Assembly: GCA_964454975.1 (NCBI GenBank)
Contig: CAYVVD010000001.1
Span: forward strand, 62,001-126,000
Reading direction: 5' to 3'
Source: CAYVVD01 sp964454975
GTDB taxonomy: Bacteria > Bacteroidota > Ignavibacteria > Kapaibacteriales > UBA2268
Length of the DNA stretch: 64,000 nt
Shown here: positions 34,846-44,416 of the stretch, one piece after another
Layout: every line of letters begins with the position of its first letter
Numbering within the stretch: position 1 is the first letter of the stretch
Position numbers and translations under genes: made by a program
The notes under the pieces: generated by a model
Database searches by the model: none
Seen by the model: only the letters and a program-made list of their open reading frames with translations
Told to the model about the DNA's origin: nothing

Positions 34846-37800
34846 ATGTTTAAAGTTTCAAAGCAGAATACCCTCCTGCTTGCACTTGCCCTCCTGGTTA
34901 GCACTTTAACTGTGTACCCGGACATTGATCCAAAGTACAAGGAAGAAGGCAAAAAGGATGGAGCTAAAGTTCAAAGGCAGGCAAGAGGATACTTCGACTT
35001 GCAACAAAACAGCATTAGCAATTTGCAATTCTACACAACCAATTATGGTATTTTTGGTTTAAATATTGGTCAAGGAAATGGTGGTGGGTACTGGCCGCGA
35101 GGTTCTTTGAACCAATATATTTTTGGCGGAGGTATCTGGTTTGGTGCACAGAAATACAGGCCAAACACCGATATTCTCAGGAAGTATGTAGAAGTTACAT
35201 ACAATCCGAACAATGGCCGTTCATGGATGGTCCCGGGGAGAATATCGGAAGGCGATGAGGCTGAATTGAATGAAGTTACAAAGTATAGAACTTACTTCTC
35301 TACTGACTTCAGGAAAAATGACGGTGTGGCAATTAACTCGAATGACGGCGAGAACTGGCCTGTTTGGGATGCCAGCACAAGGGATGAAGATACGCTTAAG
35401 GTGGACAGGTATTTCGGGTACTATATCCAGGATAATAAAGACAGGAACCTCGACATATATAAAAAGGGTCCGGCCTTTATTTCCGGCGAAGATATTTTCT
35501 GTACCTATAAAGATACAGACCTGAACTACTATGATGGTGGTTTTGCAATTAGAAAGGAGCAAGGTTACCCACTCGGTATTCAGTACGAACAGACAATTTA
35601 TTCATGGGGATTTGGTGACTACAAGGATTTTGTATTCCTGTCTTATAATTTAATAAATATGTCCCCTGACACCCTTTGGGAATGCTGGATGTCGCCGGTT
35701 ATGGATGTTGACATTGCAAGAGCTCCTTTGACAACCTCAGGCGCTGCCAACGACAGGGTATCTTATTACTTTTCAGATACAACTTTAAACTTGGCTTACC
35801 AATGGACAAATGGTGACCGTGGTGAAGCAGGAAATGGATTTGGTTACCTTGGTTTTGACTTTCTTGAGTCACCTGCAGTTATTGAAGACAGGGATTCCGA
35901 AGGGAACCTGATTGTAACCGACAGTACCAGCTTCGTACGCAGGGACAGTGCGTTTTACGATAACAGCCTTCAACTCGGTTTGGTTACTTTTCGTAACTGG
36001 TCTATTACAGATGACAAACTTGAGGATGAGGTCAGGTATAACTATATGAATGAAGGTGTACTCGACGGCGATACCGGTCCGGGTGATAAGCGATTCCTAA
36101 TGGCCACAGGCCCTTTCAATATGCGTCCAAACGATACAGTAAGAGTGGTTGTGGGAATTATCCTTGCAAGCCCGTCAGTTAAAGCTGATGCAGACGGCTC
36201 TGAAGAGGATGCTGCAGGCCTTGTTGCAAGAGATAAATTTGCACAGACCGTTTATGATAATAACTTCCGCGCCCCGGTACCACCCGAGAGGGCTATTATC
36301 ACAAGTTGGGAACCATTGAACCATGGTGTTAAAATAAAATGGGACAGTACTTCCGAATTATCCATTGATGATATTGAAGACGGGTTAGACTTCCTGGGAT
36401 ACAGGCTATACCGTGCCAGAAGGCCAAACCTTGACACATTTGATGTTGATGAAGTTTTTGCCGACAGAGATTATCCCGGCGGCAAGGGACCTTTCGGTTG
36501 GAAACAGATAGCTGAATGGTCATTACCAACACCATACAGGAAATCAATATACAGGTCAGGTGAGCCAAATGCAGCCGAAGATGTGAACAACCCGTTTATT
36601 GACTCTCTCAGGGTTGTCGGACCTGTTTGGGATGCCCAAAATAACCGTTTGGATACTAATGCAATCAGGGTGATGAAAGTTGGGAAAGGCGTTGTTCTAT
36701 ACCCCGATTCCGTTGTAGCTTACACTACAAAACAACCGGGCTTCCTTTTCTCAAATATTCGAAACCAGGTCCCACCCGTGATTTCCAGTATTGATACATC
36801 AATACTTAACCAGCCATGGGGGCCTTACTACGACACCTTGTATAACAAGATTAATGATGAAACTTACAGGTCATTTCTGCATTATGACGAAGGAAGAAGA
36901 ACAGAACTGCTCGACAGTGTATTTGTTGGTATTCTGAAGATTGATCCTGCGCTGCAGCCATATAATCCGATGTATTTCCGCAGGGTGGCAATGTCAATAA
37001 CACGGAGCTACTACGACAAATTAATTGATGACGGGTTTAATGGAATTATATATACAAAACGCCAGAAAGACACAGTTGTGTTAAATGAAGATGGAACTCC
37101 TCAACTGGATGAATTCGGAAACGAGATAAGGGATACCTTTGATGTTTTTGTTCCACCTATTGATTCGGTTTACTTCCTTAATACATTGAGGCCTTCGTCA
37201 TCCGGTGGTTTTGTCGTTGACGCGTTTGTTCCCAGATCTCAAAATACATTCATGTCTGACACATCGCACATAAATGAAGTGCTTGATTCTGTTTACTCAT
37301 TTATTAAGCAGAAAAAAGCTGTTATGGATTTTCCTCAATTCGAAGGATCGGATAAAGTAAGGCAGGGGATTGTTCCTGCGTATATGGACAGGATTACAAA
37401 CGGTCGGCAATTTGTTGACATTGGCGACGACAACAGGGATGGTGATATCGCCTTCAATGAAGATCCGAAAGTAACTGAAATGCTAATTAATAATATCCCA
37501 TATTATTATAAGCTGCTGGCTTATGATGAAGGTGACTTTGTTGACCCTACCCCAAGCAAGTTGAATGACGGATTTGATGGACTTTCAAATTTTGCCGAGA
37601 CTTCGCCAAGGGCGTCAAAGGTTATTGAAAATCTCGACTTTGAAATCACTTATGTAGATTCGAATAGGATTGGCGGCCTTTACAATTTCAATTTCTTTGC
37701 AATTGACCAGGACAGGGCATATCAAAACTTCAATGGCCACGAGTTGGAACTTGAATTCCAGCCATACTGGAATTTGAGCACAATAACATTTTCCCGTGGT

Positions 37801-39489
37801 GGTGAGGAAGGTACCGACTTCGACTTCGGTCTTTATAGCAGGCAATTGGTCCTTCGCGACCTGACCACAGGAGAGGAACTGTTCAATGGTCGAACCTGGC
37901 TTGAAGCACAACCGTGCCGCATATCTTTCAGGGAAGGATTTACCGAGAACGGTGCTTCATGGGTATTAACCGATACATTGATTTATGATGAGGTATCAGG
38001 TGAATTAGTCACATTCGGTTTGCCCCGCGAACGCGATATTGATGTCAGACAGGGCACATTTACAACCGGTAACTTTGACGAAGCAGGATTCTGTTATTCA
38101 CCTGCAATGAATCCACCTGCTTATGGTGCAATTGGCTTCAACTTTGATTTCTACCTGGAACAATACGCCGGTATGTACAGGCCGGATTCTACGACAGGTA
38201 AATTTGAAGGAGTTGATGCCTCAACACTGTTAACATTTATTGATGTACCGACTCCTAGTTCCAAACGTATCCTTACAACCCAAATGGTTGATTATACATT
38301 CTATAACCGGGAATTTAATACAATACAAGGGGAACCTTTATATGGCAGTTTCAACAACGGGCCTGCACAATACCTTGTAGAATTCCTGCCGGGTGGGGAT
38401 ACAACAATGACTTTGACATATGAGAATGGCCTTCGTACGGCAACATTTGATGTACCTTATCTTAACCTGAGAGTGACTAACCTTGTAAATATGGAAAGGC
38501 CCTCAGAGACAGGAAGCCCGATAATTGTTGATTACCCGGGAGAAGTTCCGCACATGTTCATTGACACTGTGCCGGAGAGGCCAATCTTTGCCCAGGCCTC
38601 CGAGGATGCATTCCTTTATGAACGGAATGAAAGGTATTATCCTGATCCGAGAAACTTACCATTCCATGGTATCAGCACAAATGAGTTTATAGACAAATAT
38701 AATATCGCGGCTTATGGATGGATAAACGGCAGACAAAGCTCATCAGGTCTTGATTTGCCCAAGCAGGCTGCAAGGCCATCTTCCGGAGCCTTAAGAAATA
38801 AAGAGAAAACATTTACAGGATTCCAGGGTAAGTATTTCCTTACTTCTCTTTCACGTGAAATGAATCCTCAAGGCGTGCCTGATACTCTCGATTTCACACA
38901 CCTGGTAAACGCCTCCGGTGTCTTCTTTGCGCTGGATTATGCAAACAAAGGATTGCCTTTCCCTAAGGAGACCATTATTAAATGGCTGAGGGACAAAGAC
39001 TATACTTATGGTCCTGATTTTGAGGCCGGTGACAAAGTTATGCTCAATACTTACGGTGGAGCGCTTGGTTTACCATTGCCGGGCGCAAAAGTACGTGTCA
39101 GGATTGGCAAAGAAGAAGAAGAAGAGAAGAAATACACTGACGACATGATGGACGAAATCAAAGTGGTGCCAAATCCTTACTACATTTCGCACCAGGGACA
39201 GAAATCGCCGTATGATGCCAAGTTATATATAACCAGATTGCCAAAACGTGCTACTATCAATATTTACACGATTACAGGCGACTTGATTCAGACTATTGAG
39301 CATGATGAATATACAGCTCCTGAACCGGACAGACAATCCATCGAAGTATGGAACCTGCTTACAAAGAACGGTTTAAGGTCTCAGAGCCAGACTTTAGTTG
39401 CTCACATAACTACGCCGGAAGGCACAGAGACGCTTCAAAAGTTCACCATTGTTGTTGGCGGATTCAGGTTAATCACGGAAACCGACTAA
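34846..39489 (+). CDS. Giant T9SS-secreted protein with fibronectin-III-like segment, paired with TonB receptor and PorV
   Basis: 1547 residues. A signal peptide spans about 1-25 (LLLALALLVSTLTVYPD). The first 450 residues form a beta-rich module with conserved aromatic turns. A fibronectin-III-like segment near 475-530 reads EPLNHGVKIKWDSTSELSID, then FLGYRLYRARR. The C-terminus (EIKVVPNPYYISHQ, TINIYTITGDLIQTI, ending RLITETD) is a T9SS sorting domain with the PNPY variant. Very large cargo of this layout next to a TonB receptor and a PorV protein is a recurring arrangement in Ignavibacteria-type genomes as far as I know. The function is unknown, probably surface display or assembly with the receptor. 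Confidence 0.8.
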   Translation: MFKVSKQNTLLLALALLVSTLTVYPDIDPKYKEEGKKDGAKVQRQARGYFDLQQNSISNLQFYTTNYGIFGLNIGQGNGGGYWPRGSLNQYIFGGGIWFGAQKYRPNTDILRKYVEVTYNPNNGRSWMVPGRISEGDEAELNEVTKYRTYFSTDFRKNDGVAINSNDGENWPVWDASTRDEDTLKVDRYFGYYIQDNKDRNLDIYKKGPAFISGEDIFCTYKDTDLNYYDGGFAIRKEQGYPLGIQYEQTIYSWGFGDYKDFVFLSYNLINMSPDTLWECWMSPVMDVDIARAPLTTSGAANDRVSYYFSDTTLNLAYQWTNGDRGEAGNGFGYLGFDFLESPAVIEDRDSEGNLIVTDSTSFVRRDSAFYDNSLQLGLVTFRNWSITDDKLEDEVRYNYMNEGVLDGDTGPGDKRFLMATGPFNMRPNDTVRVVVGIILASPSVKADADGSEEDAAGLVARDKFAQTVYDNNFRAPVPPERAIITSWEPLNHGVKIKWDSTSELSIDDIEDGLDFLGYRLYRARRPNLDTFDVDEVFADRDYPGGKGPFGWKQIAEWSLPTPYRKSIYRSGEPNAAEDVNNPFIDSLRVVGPVWDAQNNRLDTNAIRVMKVGKGVVLYPDSVVAYTTKQPGFLFSNIRNQVPPVISSIDTSILNQPWGPYYDTLYNKINDETYRSFLHYDEGRRTELLDSVFVGILKIDPALQPYNPMYFRRVAMSITRSYYDKLIDDGFNGIIYTKRQKDTVVLNEDGTPQLDEFGNEIRDTFDVFVPPIDSVYFLNTLRPSSSGGFVVDAFVPRSQNTFMSDTSHINEVLDSVYSFIKQKKAVMDFPQFEGSDKVRQGIVPAYMDRITNGRQFVDIGDDNRDGDIAFNEDPKVTEMLINNIPYYYKLLAYDEGDFVDPTPSKLNDGFDGLSNFAETSPRASKVIENLDFEITYVDSNRIGGLYNFNFFAIDQDRAYQNFNGHELELEFQPYWNLSTITFSRGGEEGTDFDFGLYSRQLVLRDLTTGEELFNGRTWLEAQPCRISFREGFTENGASWVLTDTLIYDEVSGELVTFGLPRERDIDVRQGTFTTGNFDEAGFCYSPAMNPPAYGAIGFNFDFYLEQYAGMYRPDSTTGKFEGVDASTLLTFIDVPTPSSKRILTTQMVDYTFYNREFNTIQGEPLYGSFNNGPAQYLVEFLPGGDTTMTLTYENGLRTATFDVPYLNLRVTNLVNMERPSETGSPIIVDYPGEVPHMFIDTVPERPIFAQASEDAFLYERNERYYPDPRNLPFHGISTNEFIDKYNIAAYGWINGRQSSSGLDLPKQAARPSSGALRNKEKTFTGFQGKYFLTSLSREMNPQGVPDTLDFTHLVNASGVFFALDYANKGLPFPKETIIKWLRDKDYTYGPDFEAGDKVMLNTYGGALGLPLPGAKVRVRIGKEEEEEKKYTDDMMDEIKVVPNPYYISHQGQKSPYDAKLYITRLPKRATINIYTITGDLIQTIEHDEYTAPEPDRQSIEVWNLLTKNGLRSQSQTLVAHITTPEGTETLQKFTIVVGGFRLITETD

Positions 39490-39498
39490 TTGAATAAA

Positions 39499-39518
39499 GC
39501 CGGGGGGTAACTCCCGGC
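39499..39518 (+). promoter_or_regulatory. Intra-operon hairpin before porV
   Basis: GCCGGGGG/CTCCCGGC forms an 8-bp stem (one G-T pair) with a GTAA loop. It lies ten bases after the giant cargo stop and 20 bases before the porV ATG. No T-run follows. It may be a partial terminator or an mRNA-processing or stability stem that sets porV levels apart from the upstream genes. Confidence 0.5.
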
Positions 39519-39537
39519 ATTATAAACGGAGAAAATT

Positions 39538-40578
39538 ATGAAGAAAATAGTAATATTACTGATAGCATTGTTATTGATTTCCGGGTATAATCTAATGGCC
39601 GTTGGGGACGAATCCGGAAGCGGTTCAACAGTTGGTGATGATTTCAAGAAAGTTGGCGCTGCCGGCGGCCAGTTTCTGAAAATTGGTGTTGGTGCAAGAG
39701 CTACAGGCATGGCGGGCGCTTTTACGGGCGTAGCTGACGACCTTACTTCATTATTCTGGAATCCGGCAGGAATTTCAGATATTAGCGGTATGACAGCACA
39801 TTTTTCGTACACTGCTTATTGGGCAGAGATGAATCACCAGTTTGCCGGGGTTTCTATGCCAATAGGTGGCGACTTTGTTCTTGCTGCAAGCATGACAGCA
39901 TATGGAACCGGAGATATTGAAATTACGACTCTTGAACAGGATCAGGGTACAGGTGTGCACTATAGTGTGAATGATATAACTGCAGGATTATCATTCGGTG
40001 GTTACCTGACTGATCAGTTTGCTTTCGGAATCACCGGTAAATTTGTTCAAAATTCTTTTGCCTCCCTCAATGCAAGTGGTGTTGCCTTTGATATAGGAAC
40101 AAAATACCACACAGGTATCCAGGGAATAACACTTGGTTTTGCAATTATGAATCTTGGTTCGGAACAGGAATATTCCGGTCAGGACCTGAAAACCAGCAGA
40201 AAGATAGTTGATGAACTCGAGGCATCAGGTCTTGATGCTACATATTTAGCATATCCATTCTCCCTGCCTATTATTTTCCGCGCAGGAGTTGCTTCGGATA
40301 TTTATGAAGATGAAGACAACAAACTAACGGGAGCCTTGGACTTTGTTACCTTGTCTGATACACCTGAACAATTTGCCCTTGGAGCAGAATATTCATGGAA
40401 GGACTTTGTTACTGTTCGCGGTGGCTACAGAATCGGTCAGGATCAATTGGGAGTTGCCGGTGGAGTTGGCTTGAAGTATTTTGGTGACGGATTCGGCGGT
40501 GTTATTGATTATTCAATAAACCCAACTGCTGATTTGGGATTAATAAACAGGTTTACTATTGTACTTAACTTTGATTAA
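39538..40578 (+). CDS. PorV/PorQ-family outer-membrane protein (T9SS)
   Basis: 346 residues. After a signal peptide (ILLIALLLISGYNLMA), the segment FLKIGVGARATGMAGAFTGV followed by DDLTSLFWNPAGIS is the diagnostic N-terminal stretch of the PorV/UPF0164 family (G-A-R-A-x-G-M-G-x-A-[FY]-x-[AG]-x-[AS]-D-D-x-x-x-x-x-x-N-P-A-G). The rest is a FadL-like 14-strand barrel ending INRFTIVLNFD. PorV is the T9SS shuttle that takes cargo from the translocon to the attachment complex; PorQ-like paralogues exist, so the exact role is uncertain. It lies after two T9SS cargo genes and the TonB receptor, and is followed by a strong terminator that closes the operon. Confidence 0.88.
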   Translation: MKKIVILLIALLLISGYNLMAVGDESGSGSTVGDDFKKVGAAGGQFLKIGVGARATGMAGAFTGVADDLTSLFWNPAGISDISGMTAHFSYTAYWAEMNHQFAGVSMPIGGDFVLAASMTAYGTGDIEITTLEQDQGTGVHYSVNDITAGLSFGGYLTDQFAFGITGKFVQNSFASLNASGVAFDIGTKYHTGIQGITLGFAIMNLGSEQEYSGQDLKTSRKIVDELEASGLDATYLAYPFSLPIIFRAGVASDIYEDEDNKLTGALDFVTLSDTPEQFALGAEYSWKDFVTVRGGYRIGQDQLGVAGGVGLKYFGDGFGGVIDYSINPTADLGLINRFTIVLNFD

Positions 40579-40598
40579 TAACATTATTTGTTAAATTG

Positions 40599-40632
40599 AA
40601 TGCCGCCGGGAGTTTTTCCGGCGGCATTTTTT
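40599..40632 (+). terminator. Strong Rho-independent terminator after porV
   Basis: AATGCCGCCGG, an 8-base loop, CCGGCGGCATT: an 11-bp perfect GC-rich stem followed by a T-run (TTTTTT). It ends the cargo-receptor-cargo-porV transcript. Confidence 0.92.
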
Positions 40633-40660
40633 ATTATTTTAATTCGTTTAAAACGGTACT

Positions 40661-42094
40661 ATGTTAGTTCGAGTCCTCATAATTGCTCTTTTATCATCCC
40701 TCACATTGCTGAGCGAAGGTATGTTTTACTATGATGGCGCTTTATTCAAATACAAGGACAGAGTGCTTTGGGAACTTTACTATATTTTCCCTGATAATTT
40801 CATCTCATACAAATCTACCGGTGATTCATGGAAAGGGGAACTAAAAATAAATGTAATCTTACAGCCCAATGTGGGCAGTATATTAGGTGATGAATGGACT
40901 GTTTCAAACACTAAAGAATCAAAGCCGGATGAATTTGAAATGGACCTTGTCGGGCAGAGGAGTTTTCTCGTGGAACCGGGACAATACATGGTGCAAATCA
41001 GCTGCACTGACGTTAATGATTCTACTAACTCATTCTCAAATACTTTCGACCTTGTGGCAACAAATTTCCCTGAAAACGAAGTATCGATAAGTGATTTGCA
41101 ATTGTCCTCCATGATTGAATCCTCGAACAAAACCGACAAAGACAGAAACGGGATGTTTCTGAAAGGGCAGCTTTATGTTGTTCCCACTCCTTCTTTAGAA
41201 TTTGAAGGTGATTTACCCAGGATGTTCACTTACCTGGAAATATATAATGCATTAAAATATTCAAGCGAGGGCATTAAAATCAGATACACGGTTTTCGATG
41301 GCGCCCAGAGAAAAGTATTCACTACAGAAGAAGTTAAAATCCCTGTCTCTGATAATTATGCACAATACTCAACTATTCCTCTCGAATCACTCCCCAGTGG
41401 TGTTTATTATATCAAAGCTGATGTAGTATTTCAATATGAGGAAGCTTTGGATTCACTTTCGCGTGTGAAAAAATTCTACGTGTTTAATTATAAAATGCCT
41501 GCTACACTTGAAGTTAAATACACTGAAAGCGAAAAATTTCAGATGAGCGAGTTTGCCACTATGACACCCGAACAAGTAGAGCTCGAATACCGTCATTTCA
41601 GGTCTTTAATGTCAAATTACGAGACTGAAGAATTTGAATTACTTACTGAACACAGGGCAAGGCAAAGGGCACTTTTTAAATATTGGTCTGAAAGAGACCC
41701 GGATACAAATACTGTATTGAATGAATTTCGTGCTGAATTTCGCGAACGTTTACATTTTGCCAATACTTTCTTTTGGTATAATGATAACATCAAAGGTTGG
41801 CAAACAGACCGCGGCAGAATTTATCTAAAATACGGTAAACCAAGTGTAAGGGATCAATTTTTTGAGGAATTAGGCCGCAAAGCTGCTGAAATATGGTATT
41901 TCCCTCTTGTCGAAGGAGGGGTCTATTTTTATTTTGTTGATGACAGGGGTGATGGTAACTACAAATTGGTGCATTCAACACATCCAAATGAAATTTTTGA
42001 CCCGGACTGGGTTGACAGGTACAATCCAAATATAGATACACATTTGCAAGACAATAAAATCCGTTCTGAACAAGAGCAGTATTACCGCAGATGA
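40661..42094 (+). CDS. GWxTD-domain exported protein
   Basis: 477 residues. An N-terminal signal-like helix (VLIIALLSSLTLLSEG) is followed by a beta-rich region, then the GWxTD domain near residues 385-465: NDNIKGWQTDRGRIYLKYGK, AAEIWYFPLVEGGVYFYFVD, DPDWVDRYNP. GWxTD proteins occur mainly in Bacteroidota, Ignavibacteria, Acidobacteria and relatives; their function is not established. The gene overlaps the acyltransferase by four bases (ATGA) and starts soon after the porV terminator, so it probably leads an envelope-lipid operon. No promoter was recognised in the short gap. Confidence 0.9.
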   Translation: MLVRVLIIALLSSLTLLSEGMFYYDGALFKYKDRVLWELYYIFPDNFISYKSTGDSWKGELKINVILQPNVGSILGDEWTVSNTKESKPDEFEMDLVGQRSFLVEPGQYMVQISCTDVNDSTNSFSNTFDLVATNFPENEVSISDLQLSSMIESSNKTDKDRNGMFLKGQLYVVPTPSLEFEGDLPRMFTYLEIYNALKYSSEGIKIRYTVFDGAQRKVFTTEEVKIPVSDNYAQYSTIPLESLPSGVYYIKADVVFQYEEALDSLSRVKKFYVFNYKMPATLEVKYTESEKFQMSEFATMTPEQVELEYRHFRSLMSNYETEEFELLTEHRARQRALFKYWSERDPDTNTVLNEFRAEFRERLHFANTFFWYNDNIKGWQTDRGRIYLKYGKPSVRDQFFEELGRKAAEIWYFPLVEGGVYFYFVDDRGDGNYKLVHSTHPNEIFDPDWVDRYNPNIDTHLQDNKIRSEQEQYYRR

Positions 42095-42975
42095 AAATCA
42101 TTTTTTTTCTCCTGACATGGATATTTCGTTTCATAGGATTTGTTTCCTATTCTATTGGAAGCGGCTCCAGAGTATTGATAGGGAAACAAGCGGGTAACAT
42201 CCTTAAGTTCCTTAGCAGGTCAAGGTGGGAGCTAACTATAAAGAATCTTAGCTCTGCATTTAAAAACAATTCCAAGAGTGAGATTAAGATAATTGCCAAT
42301 AAGTGCTATCAGAACCTTGGTATAACATTTCTCGAATTGCTTGCAATGGGCAGGATGACAGATCAGGAAATATCTTCACGGATAAAATATAAGAACCCTG
42401 AGTCATTGAAAGAACTATATTCGAAAGGAAGGGGATTGATACTCCTGTCAGGTCATTATGGTAATTGGGAATACCTCGCTTATACGGCCGGTTTACATCT
42501 GGAATATCCAATATTGATTGTTGTGAAAAACCAGAAAAATAAATATGCCGACAGTTTGCTTAATTCATTCAGAACAAAAGGTGGGAACAGGACGGTTTCT
42601 ATGTATCACGCTGCTCGTGATTTGGTAAAGGAACTAAAAAATGGCGGCGCAGTAGCAATGCTTGCAGATCAGAGTGCTTCATGGGATAAAGACATATATG
42701 TTGATTTTTTTGGGAAGCCGGCGGCTACATTTGAAGCACCTGCAGCTTTAGCTTTAAAATTTAATGTACCTGTAATCATGGGTTTCTCAATCAGGCGGAA
42801 TGATGGCACATATTATGTAGAACTTAATGAACTAAAACACGATGACCTTGAAGATAATAAAGCCGGAATTGAAGAACTGACTAAAAGGCATGTCAGGGAA
42901 TTAGAGAAACTAATAAGGGAGCATCCTGAACAATGGGTTTGGCAGCACAACCGCTGGAAACACGCACCACAATAA
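42091..42975 (+). CDS. Lipid A-type lysophospholipid acyltransferase (LpxL/HtrB family)
   Basis: 294 residues. An N-terminal membrane helix precedes the LPLAT fold. The catalytic motif HYGNWE (HxxxxD/E form) sits in LILLSGHYGNWEYLAYTAG, followed by LADQSASWDKDIYVDFFGKP and PEQWVWQHNRWK, all signatures of the HtrB/LpxL/MsbB family that adds secondary acyl chains to Kdo2-lipid IVA at the inner membrane. The exact acyl position cannot be read. It is coupled to the GWxTD gene (ATGA) and overlaps the glycosyltransferase gene by 43 bases, consistent with lipid A and LPS core synthesis in one unit. Confidence 0.9.
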   Translation: MKIIFFLLTWIFRFIGFVSYSIGSGSRVLIGKQAGNILKFLSRSRWELTIKNLSSAFKNNSKSEIKIIANKCYQNLGITFLELLAMGRMTDQEISSRIKYKNPESLKELYSKGRGLILLSGHYGNWEYLAYTAGLHLEYPILIVVKNQKNKYADSLLNSFRTKGGNRTVSMYHAARDLVKELKNGGAVAMLADQSASWDKDIYVDFFGKPAATFEAPAALALKFNVPVIMGFSIRRNDGTYYVELNELKHDDLEDNKAGIEELTKRHVRELEKLIREHPEQWVWQHNRWKHAPQ

Positions 42976-44012
42976 AAGCATCACTGAATGATTTCAGGGA
43001 AATCGCAATTCTGCAGACTGCTTTCCTCGGGGATGTTGCGCTTGCTCTATACCTTGCAGCAACTGTGAAGAACGCCAACCCCGGGTGCAAATTGTATTTT
43101 ATAACAACACCCCAGTCAGAACCAATTGTTAAACACTGCACTGCCATTGATGATACAATTGTGTATGATAAAAAAGAAGAACATAGAAACCCGGGCGGAA
43201 TCTTGGAAATCAGCAGAAAGCTCAAGGCCAATGGCGTGGAATGTATAATCACACCCCACAGGTCGCTTCGCTCAGGAATTGTTAGTGTTATCTCAGGCGC
43301 TAAATTCAAATCTACCTTCAACAGAAATCCGCTTGCATTTCTTTTTGATAATTCAACAAAATATGAGAAATATTCACACGAAATTGCCAGAAATCACTCA
43401 CTTTTATCTTGTTTCAAAGAGTATCCTGATTTAAGGATTGAGCACCCTGAATTTGCATTCTTCAATGAAGATGTCAAGTATGTTAACAATCTTTTAGATA
43501 CAAATAATTTAAATGGAAAAAAGCTTATTGCACTAGCACCCGGTTCTGTCTGGCTTACAAAAAGATGGGGAGATGATAAATACGCGGCTTTATCAAAAAT
43601 GGTTAAAGATGCAGGGTTAGAACCTGTTTTTATTGGTGCAGAAAAGGATTGCGATCACAAGGATATGCTTTTATGCGAATCGAAAGGAATTACACTTTGC
43701 GGAAAGACAACGATACCCCAGACATTAATTTTACTCTCCCGGTGTGTTGCCACGGTGAGTAACGATAGCGCCCCCTCACATTTTTCCGAGCTTGTAAAAA
43801 CTCCGGTAGTTACAATTTATGGCCCAACAATCCCTGAATTCGGGTTCTCACCTGTGCTTGAAAATTCAGATTATGCCCAGGTCGAAGGATTAAAATGCAA
43901 GCCATGTCATATACACGGCTTGAATAGATGCCCTGAAAAAACTCACGATTGCATGAAAAACCTTGATGCCGGTTTAGTTTTTAATAAGCTGAAAAATGTA
44001 GTGGGAGTTTAA
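42933..44012 (+). CDS. Glycosyltransferase family 9 (heptosyltransferase-like)
   Basis: 359 residues. The N-terminal Rossmann strand reads IAILQTAFLGDVALAL, where heptosyltransferases have [IV]-[LI]-[IV]-x-x-[TS]-x-[LI]-G-D. In the C-terminal donor domain, LIALAPGSVWLTKRWGDDKY and ATVSNDSAPSHFSELVKTPV match the ADP-heptose-binding region of WaaF/WaaC. Unusually for the family, the C-terminus has a run of Cys residues (LKCKPCHIHGLNRCPEKTHDC); such a Cys cluster is known in some GT9 proteins. The only ATG lies inside the acyltransferase gene (43-base overlap). It places about 22 extra residues before the first strand, so the true start may be a rare codon nearer 42975. The stop is shared with the convergent EVE gene. 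Confidence 0.85.
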   Translation: MGLAAQPLETRTTIKASLNDFREIAILQTAFLGDVALALYLAATVKNANPGCKLYFITTPQSEPIVKHCTAIDDTIVYDKKEEHRNPGGILEISRKLKANGVECIITPHRSLRSGIVSVISGAKFKSTFNRNPLAFLFDNSTKYEKYSHEIARNHSLLSCFKEYPDLRIEHPEFAFFNEDVKYVNNLLDTNNLNGKKLIALAPGSVWLTKRWGDDKYAALSKMVKDAGLEPVFIGAEKDCDHKDMLLCESKGITLCGKTTIPQTLILLSRCVATVSNDSAPSHFSELVKTPVVTIYGPTIPEFGFSPVLENSDYAQVEGLKCKPCHIHGLNRCPEKTHDCMKNLDAGLVFNKLKNVVGV

Positions 44013-44416
44013 TCTTTAGAATAACTTAAAATCTTATCGTAGTGGTGTTTATCGAGAGGCATAACAGAAAGCCTGGAATTTTTAACCAAGTGAATTTCTT
44101 TTAAATCATCATCGGATTTAATGGACTCTAAGCTAACCGGATTTTTAACATCTTCTATTGCATCAACCTGCACAGCCACCCAACGCTCATCATTTGTTGT
44201 AGGATCCTGGAAAAAAGGTTTAGAAATTTTGACAATTCCAACAATCATCTTATCACCACCGCTGTGATAAAAGAGGGCTTTATCATCTTTTTTCATGTCT
44301 TTCATAAAATTGCGTGCCTGATAATTTCGCACACCATCCCAATGGGTGGACTTATCTTTTTTCATGTCCTCCCATGAATAAGAATCAGGGTCGGATTTTA
44401 GAAGCCAGTATTTCAT
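44009..44416 (-). CDS. EVE-domain protein
   Basis: 135 residues, a single EVE (PUA-like) domain: MKYWLLKSDPDSYSWEDM, THWDGVRNYQARNFMKDMKK, KALFYHSGGDKMIVGIVKIS. These are the hallmark stretches of the thymocyte-nuclear-protein-1 type. EVE domains bind modified bases in nucleic acids and occur in RNA modification and in some modification-dependent restriction systems. No restriction gene is adjacent, so a housekeeping role is likelier. It lies directly after a lipoprotein gene in the same direction with a one-base TAATG overlap, and its stop is palindromic with that of the convergent glycosyltransferase (TTAA). Confidence 0.92.
   Translation of the reverse strand: MKYWLLKSDPDSYSWEDMKKDKSTHWDGVRNYQARNFMKDMKKDDKALFYHSGGDKMIVGIVKISKPFFQDPTTNDERWVAVQVDAIEDVKNPVSLESIKSDDDLKEIHLVKNSRLSVMPLDKHHYDKILSYSKD

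Noticed and set aside
40655..40690. TTCGAGTCC resembling a tRNA T-loop
   Set aside because: It is the start of the GWxTD gene (codons for LVRVL) and no acceptor or anticodon stems can be folded around it.
44009..44416. EVE-domain gene as part of a defence system
   Set aside because: No nuclease, methylase or other defence gene lies nearby; the neighbours are an LPS glycosyltransferase and a lipoprotein.
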